Position numbers and translations under genes: made by a program. From Ophiothrix spiculata (taxonomy: Eukaryota; Echinodermata; Ophiuroidea; Amphilepidida; Ophiotrichidae), in the NCBI GenBank assembly GCA_000969725.1, contig JXSR01S005441.1: a stretch of DNA of 23,632 nt; one strand, 5' to 3'. This document shows positions 18,973-23,632 of the stretch, one piece after another. A model generated the notes under the pieces. It did no database searches, had not been told where the DNA came from, and saw only the letters and a list, made by a program, of their open reading frames with translations. Position 1 is the stretch's first letter; each line of letters begins with the position of its first letter.

Positions 18973-19876
18973 GATCTCGGATTTTTAATAACACATACAC
19001 ATCTCTAAATTTGTTAGTCTTGTTAAAAGTTCATTTATACCAGTACCAATACCAATCTGAATGAGTCAAAATGTCATACAGCTTCCGAGCAACTAGCAGC
19101 CGAATTGATCTGTCACGAATAATTAATCTTTACATCATTTCATCTATACTTATCAAACACAGTAGCTTAATTTGAATGCGGGAAACTTTTCCTATAAAAT
19201 TCTGATTTACATTACATATATTGCACAGACCTTTTAATTTTCTAAATCATTTTTCATCATTTCTGATGTCTCTGTTATTACTACAGTTAGAATGGTAGGT
19301 GAATAGTCGATATTGTACATGTAATTAGTTCTAATCATACACAAATATTTCACTATTAATTTTATCAAAATGACAACTGATTTTTTATTATCATTATCGT
19401 TGAAAACGAACGTATTCTCCTTTTATTTTCTTAAGATTTATCACTGAATGAAATAAAAGTTATTGAACTAGATCATAGTCAAAACTATTTAGTGTTGTTG
19501 CATGCCTATGGTTATTTTCAAACGTTTATATTTTATTTATTTAATTTGATTATGCGTATATAATATAAACAGACGTATTCTACATTATGTAATTGAAATA
19601 AAACACTTTTACCGCCTTATTTTCGAACGGAGGTGTCAAAACAATGAATGGGTGTTAATTAAACTCATTGTTAATTACTCTGGAAACTATTAAGGATTGG
19701 TGATCATGTTATTCTTATTTTGATGAAAGCGCAAAAATATTAAGGGTGAAAGTTTATTTTCCAATATGAAATACTTGTTAATGTATAGCATTTTTTGGAA
19801 CACCGCTGGCTTCTGTTGTCTTTCTCCCAAGGTATATTGCAGTCAAAATGAATATTGATAAGGAAAATTTTCTCAC

Positions 19877-20020
19877 CTTTTCAGACGCTCCATTCCGGTT
19901 TTTTCTTACTCCTGTGCCTGTAAGGTAACTTGTGCCTGCTAACAATCCATTTGGTCCTTTCTGTGGGGTTTTCTCCTCTTTTAATTTTGACATATAAAGT
20001 AATCGTAAATCTTTTACCAT
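19877..20020 (-). CDS. candidate coding exon, basic Lys/Gly-rich peptide
   Basis: From ATG at 20020 there are 48 codons ending with GAAAAG directly before GTGAGA, a near-consensus donor, in phase 0. The ATG has a strong context (AAGATGG). The frame is open for another 13 codons upstream, so an internal exon starting after one of the AGs near 20030-20050 is also possible. The peptide is basic, with LRLLYMSKLKEEK at residues 5-17, then GPNGLLAGTSYLTGTGVRKN at 22-41. I do not recognise it. It lies about 1.2 kb upstream of the exon at 18494-18709 on the same strand. Both end in phase 0, so they could be alternative first exons joining one downstream exon, or belong to separate genes. Confidence 0.45.
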
Positions 20021-20050
20021 CTTTGGAAATGTCTTCCTGTTCTTTAATTT

Positions 20051-20885
20051 AATGACCCGTTATACATAACTCTTATTCAAAATGAATATGTAGATGACTT
20101 TCGTGTTTTAAAGGTGTTTGTATTTGTCTTTATCATCTTTAACTTGTTACACTGTTGTTTTACTTGGGTAAGGACATGTACTTTGTATATTCGTGCAGAG
20201 GATTACTTATCTGTGGGCAAACAATTACTCATTAATAGACTTTTCTGCAACCATAATGTTGACACTTTAGGATCTTTTTGTTTGTTTATGTCAGAAGTCA
20301 AAACCCTTACACAGTGACTCCAAAGATTATAAAGAAGTTGGTAATGACTGTGGTTCAACATAAAAAATATATTATAACATTACAAACCCTTGATATGCTG
20401 TAAGCCACCTGCTTTCTTCTCCGGTTTATCATTTCCGATTTAATACTATTAAAACTCCACCTGATTAATATTTCAAATCGTACTACTAGATAGGTTATTT
20501 CATATGATTTAGGACTTGTTATGATAATTTAACTAGAAAACAGAATAAATCGATTCGCTAATCTTACAGATACCGATAATTTCAGTGTTACAATTTATTC
20601 AGTACGTTTATTTACAATAATAAGTGTATCAAAAATGGAAAGAACAAAATTGCGAGGATATTTCAAAACTGTTCAAAATATTTGAGCATAAAAACGTTGC
20701 TAGCTTTATATTTCAAAGAAATCTCAACTTACTTGGTTATATCGTATATTCTTACCTTTAAATTAGTTTTTCCTGACGGTCACAAATAGAGATACCACAT
20801 CTTCTAAATGAAAATTGTCGCTTGACCACATGTAGTGTCATTACATATAAAGAATGCCTTGGATCATCTTCAAACCTAAAGATAC
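20051..20885. other. AT-rich non-coding stretch
   Basis: No gene or repeat is recognised. The plus ORF at 20114-20317 is hydrophobic because of T-rich DNA and has no domain. If the exon at 19877-20020 is a first exon, its promoter would fall here, but I see no clear core-promoter motif. Confidence 0.45.
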
Positions 20886-21796
20886 TATAAAATAGCTGTT
20901 CTGCAAAATAGCTCTTGCCTTAAAGATGAACCCAAACACTAAATTTGATTTTCAAACTAAGGGAAGGCAGTCGTCTTGTGTATTATTGAATCACTCATAC
21001 AATTGATGTCCAAACTACATTTATCATCTTGTTTGTTATTGAATCACTCATAAATGGCATTCAATCAAGATTGTCAAGCGTTATTTGGAATACATTCCAG
21101 GCACACTGGGAAACCAAGCAATTTCGGAGAATTTTATATTGGAGGAAATGTACAGTAGCTTCGATGATTGTATGTATGGGTGGCAACCAGTTGAACATGT
21201 GGAATATTCTAATCTTATAAGTTCTTTTATTAAAAGTATTTATGAAGATAACTTATTTAGACTCAGAATATTCTTTAGATTTTTTTAGTTACTCTTTTAC
21301 CTTATGCATATTTCTCATTATATTGATTGAAGACATGTGTATAGAACAAAATAAATGTTATATTGCAGTACTCTAAAACAAAACCGTCAAAATATGTAAG
21401 TGTACTCAAAGATATGAGCTTTATATAATACATTGGGCAGACATTATTTTGTGAACAAGGAAGTTCAATGCACAACATAGTATAAACAGAGCAGCTAATA
21501 AAAGCCAAAATCAAATAAATCAAAGTCACATTTGTGGATATATTTATATGCCGTGGAATCATGTTTATAGAAGTTGTCCAAGGAAGAAGTACTCGTTTAC
21601 TACATGCATCGTTTCTAAATAGTCCGAATGCTTCAGGCACAAATAGATCACGACCACGAGAGAAGAAGTCAAAGAGGATATTGGATACATGACCCTCATG
21701 ATCAACAACTCTTTCCATTATTCAAAAAAGGTTACTTAATATACATCCAAAACATCATTCGATTCTACTCATTTGTTTTCATGTTGAGAGCTTGAC
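20886..21796 (+). repeat. tandem duplication of about 0.91 kb, copy 1
   Basis: This is a direct repeat of 21805-22728, adjacent to it and about 90% identical by eye, with several small indels. It begins near CAAAATAGCTCTTGCCTT and ends near TCATGTTGAGAGCTTGAC. A word of about 26 bp ending ATTGAATCACTCATA is itself repeated within the copy (about 20972-20999 and 21027-21053). Both strands contain open frames: plus 21085-21288 and minus 21302-21718. Confidence 0.85.
21302..21718 (-). CDS. ORF with a conserved block, unrecognised
   Basis: This frame of 138 codons starts at an ATG. Residues 11-45 (SNILFDFFSRGRDLF, then VPEAFGLFRNDACSKRVLLP) are identical in the second duplicate, and the two nucleotide differences in that block are silent. 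About ten differences would be expected there at the overall divergence. After residue 45 both copies stay open, but changes become mainly amino-acid-altering, and the second half is hydrophobic and AT-biased. This suggests that only the first part may be, or recently was, coding, perhaps as an exon whose splice sites I cannot place. The start ATG is absent in the second copy. No family is recognised. Confidence 0.35.
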   Translation of the reverse strand: MERVVDHEGHVSNILFDFFSRGRDLFVPEAFGLFRNDACSKRVLLPWTTSINMIPRHINISTNVTLIYLILAFISCSVYTMLCIELPCSQNNVCPMYYIKLISLSTLTYFDGFVLEYCNITFILFYTHVFNQYNEKYA

Positions 21797-21804
21797 TATT
21801 TAGT

Positions 21805-22728
21805 ATTATAGCTCTTAGCCAAAATAGCTCTTGCCTTCAAGATGAACCCAAAGACTAAATTTGATTTTCAAACCAAGACAGTCGTCTTGTGTATTATTGA
21901 ATCACTCATACAATTGATGTCCAAACTACATTAATCATCTTGTTTGTTATTGAATCACTCATAAATGATTTAAACGGCATTCAATCAAGTTTGTTAATTG
22001 TTATTTGGAATACATTCCAGGCACACCGGGATACCAGTCAATTTCAAAGAATTTTATATTGGAGGAAATGTACAGTAGCTTCGTTGATTGTATGTATGGG
22101 TGGCAACCAGTTGAATATTCTAATCTTATAGAAGATCTTTTATTTAAAATGTTTATGAAAATAACTCAATTAGACTAAGAACATACTTTGGAATTTCTTC
22201 AGTTACTCTTTTACCATATGGATATTTGACAGGATCGCATGATATTGATAAAAGATATGTGTTTAGAACAAAATTTGTATTGCAGTACTCTAAAACAAAA
22301 CCGTCAAAATATGTAATTTATTTGTAAGTGTACTCAAAGATATGAGCTTTATATAATACATTGGGTAGACATTAGTTTGTGAACAAGAAAGTTCAATGCA
22401 GAACATAGTATAAACAAAGCAGTTAATAAAAGCAAAAATCAAATAAATCAAAGTCACATTTGTGGATATGTTTATATGCCGTTGAATCGTGTTTATAGAA
22501 GTTGTCCGAGGAAGAAGTACTCGTTTACTACATGCATCGTTTCTGAATAGTCCGAATGCTTCAGGTACAAATAGATCACGACCACGAGAGAAGAAGTCAA
22601 AGAGGATATTGGATTCATGATCCTTATGATCATCAGCTCTTTCCTATGTTCTAAAAAAGTAACTAAAGCTACATGCATGCTGGAAATCATTCGATTCTGA
22701 TCATTTGATTTGATGTTGAGAGGTTGAC
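21805..22728 (+). repeat. tandem duplication of about 0.91 kb, copy 2
   Basis: This is the second copy of 20886-21796, beginning near CCAAAATAGCTCTTGCCTTC and ending near TGATGTTGAGAGGTTGAC. Relative to copy 1 it has a 9-nt deletion near 22112, small insertions near 21967 and 22320, and a changed segment near 22225-22255. The 8-bp gap between copies and the shared ends indicate one direct duplication event. Confidence 0.85.
22445..22646 (-). pseudogene. second copy of the unrecognised ORF, start lost
   Basis: This matches residues 2 onward of the 21302-21718 frame. The block SNILFDFFSRGRDLF and what follows is kept intact, but the codon matching the first copy's ATG reads TAG. It is open downstream for about 110 codons with more replacement changes after the block. 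It is either a decayed duplicate or an internal exon that never used that ATG. Confidence 0.35.
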
Positions 22729-22786
22729 ACCTTCGTCCAAATCTTCATTGCCTACCGTGTTGTAGTAGTGTCTATGGAACGCTCAA
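22729..22786. other. short linker
   Basis: Nothing is recognised here. Confidence 0.4.
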
Positions 22787-22960
22787 TGTCCAATAACTTG
22801 AAAATAATTGATTTTCGCCGAAAATCCTGAATAATTAATTGATAATCCAAGGTTTTCTACGCCCAATTTAAAATAATTTAATAACAAATTTTTCAGGGCA
22901 AAAATTGATATTCCAAGTTTTTTATTGAAAATCCTGGATTATCGATTTAAAATCCTTGGC
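22787..22960. repeat. interleaved direct and inverted repeats
   Basis: A 33-bp word, 22820-22852 (GAAAATCCTGAATAATTAAT and on), recurs directly at 22927-22959 (GAAAATCCTGGATTATCGAT and on) with 25 of 33 positions the same. The left flank (22787-22822, with TTGATTTTCGCCGAAAAT) also matches the reverse complement of about 22891-22934. Such a mix could come from a small element that copied itself in both orientations. No gene is present. Confidence 0.45.
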
Positions 22961-23632
22961 TGGTCATATATAATCACACACACACGTAAGATTTTCACAG
23001 AAATCCACCAAAATTTGCAGACATATTTAATCTACGATGATTGATATACGAATCATTATTATCTCTCCCTATATAATTTAAGATAAGAAGGATTTCCTCA
23101 TTTGTATAAGATAAACCCAACTTGTACTTTGGTGTCATCTATCATCCTTGATCAGATTGGTCACAGTTTACATCTTATCTTGATGCATGATAAACGTCTG
23201 AAACAAGCCATCGCCAAATGATTATCAGTGAATGAGTATCATATAAGAACATATCATATACTGCATTTATGTACAGATAATAGTAATATCAAGTTTAGGA
23301 AACTCACATGCTAAAATATTTATTGCGAGTATATCAATCTTAAGATTAAGATATATTAAACTTCTAGTAGCATTAATCATTCGAGAAAGTACCATACGAT
23401 AAGAAAGCTGATTATGGATTCTACAACATGAAACAAAAACAGTGCAATTTACTCCCCTTTTTTGTTTATTAATTTTGCTTCCTGTATATCTCCAGATATG
23501 CACTGGTCGTGGTGTTGTGGTTTGATATGGTGCATTAGAGCGTACGCGTATCATAGCGCGCCTGGCTACAGAGCACATAGCTCTGTTACCCGTTGTTGCA
23601 AATGTTAAATGGTATTAAAAAGGCTTTATTAC
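22961..23632. other. AT-rich end of window
   Basis: No gene is supported. A short CA run sits at about 22975-22985. A perfect 12-bp palindrome AATCTTAAGATT lies near 23336-23347. A GC-richer patch at about 23500-23590 includes a 6-bp hairpin CAGAGC/GCTCTG (23569-23585). The minus ORF at 23267-23578 spans that patch and has no recognisable domain. Confidence 0.4.

Noticed and set aside
21029..21220. Plus-strand frames at 21029-21220 and 21940-22131 present in both duplicates
   Set aside because: They are shadows of the other plus-strand frame. Their apparent conservation follows from the duplication itself.
23267..23578. A 103-codon minus-strand frame with a basic start
   Set aside because: No recognisable domain, no splice signals of note, and only the first 30 codons lie in GC-richer DNA. 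I could not support it as a gene.

Overview
This window looks like intergenic or intronic nuclear DNA from a metazoan, most probably a marine invertebrate. It is strongly AT-rich throughout and no long gene is intact. The best coding evidence is short exons ending at canonical GT splice donors. The rest is eukaryotic transposon debris: a 5'-truncated non-LTR retrotransposon, elements with TA- or TTAA-type target sites, and foldback elements. The palindrome GTAGGCCTAC and its shorter core recur around 8056-8638 and 12664. I associate that word with echinoderm and hemichordate genomes, but the assignment is weak.

Layout. 1-3048: AT-rich DNA with one possible SINE/LINE tail near 815-910 and one hairpin near 1500. 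3049-10114: a diverged array in which one block recurs about five times (starts near 3049, 4084, 5448, 7083 and 9384). The first three copies fall on a period of about 730-740 bp once two later insertions are subtracted: a TTAA-flanked MITE in copy I (3484-3794) and a LINE fragment in copy II (4686-5304). Two foldback elements (7751-7904, 9073-9190) lie between the later copies. 10115-13030: a second, inverted copy of the same MITE (10602-10801), a hairpin (11063-11162), a 1-kb element with arms of about 215-220 bp bounded by TA (11189-12194) and, 18 bp further on, an 0.8-kb element with perfect 28-bp terminal repeats (12213-13030). 13031-18493: mostly unremarkable, with a possible short TA-flanked element (14199-14895), an out-of-frame ORF pair (14884-15302) and an ankyrin-like fragment (16121-16321). 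18494-20050, minus strand: the best coding evidence, two short open exons that each begin at an ATG in a good Kozak context and each end in phase 0 at a GT donor, with a third small ORF between them. 20886-22728: a direct tandem duplication of about 0.91 kb containing a 35-codon block that differs only at silent positions. 22729-23632: a repeat-rich AT stretch with nothing assignable.

No operon, CRISPR array, tRNA, rRNA or bacterial-style system is visible. I do not see a convincing new molecular system. The strongest leads are the candidate alternative first exons, the conserved block inside the tandem duplication, and the nested-insertion array, which preserves its own empty-site controls.
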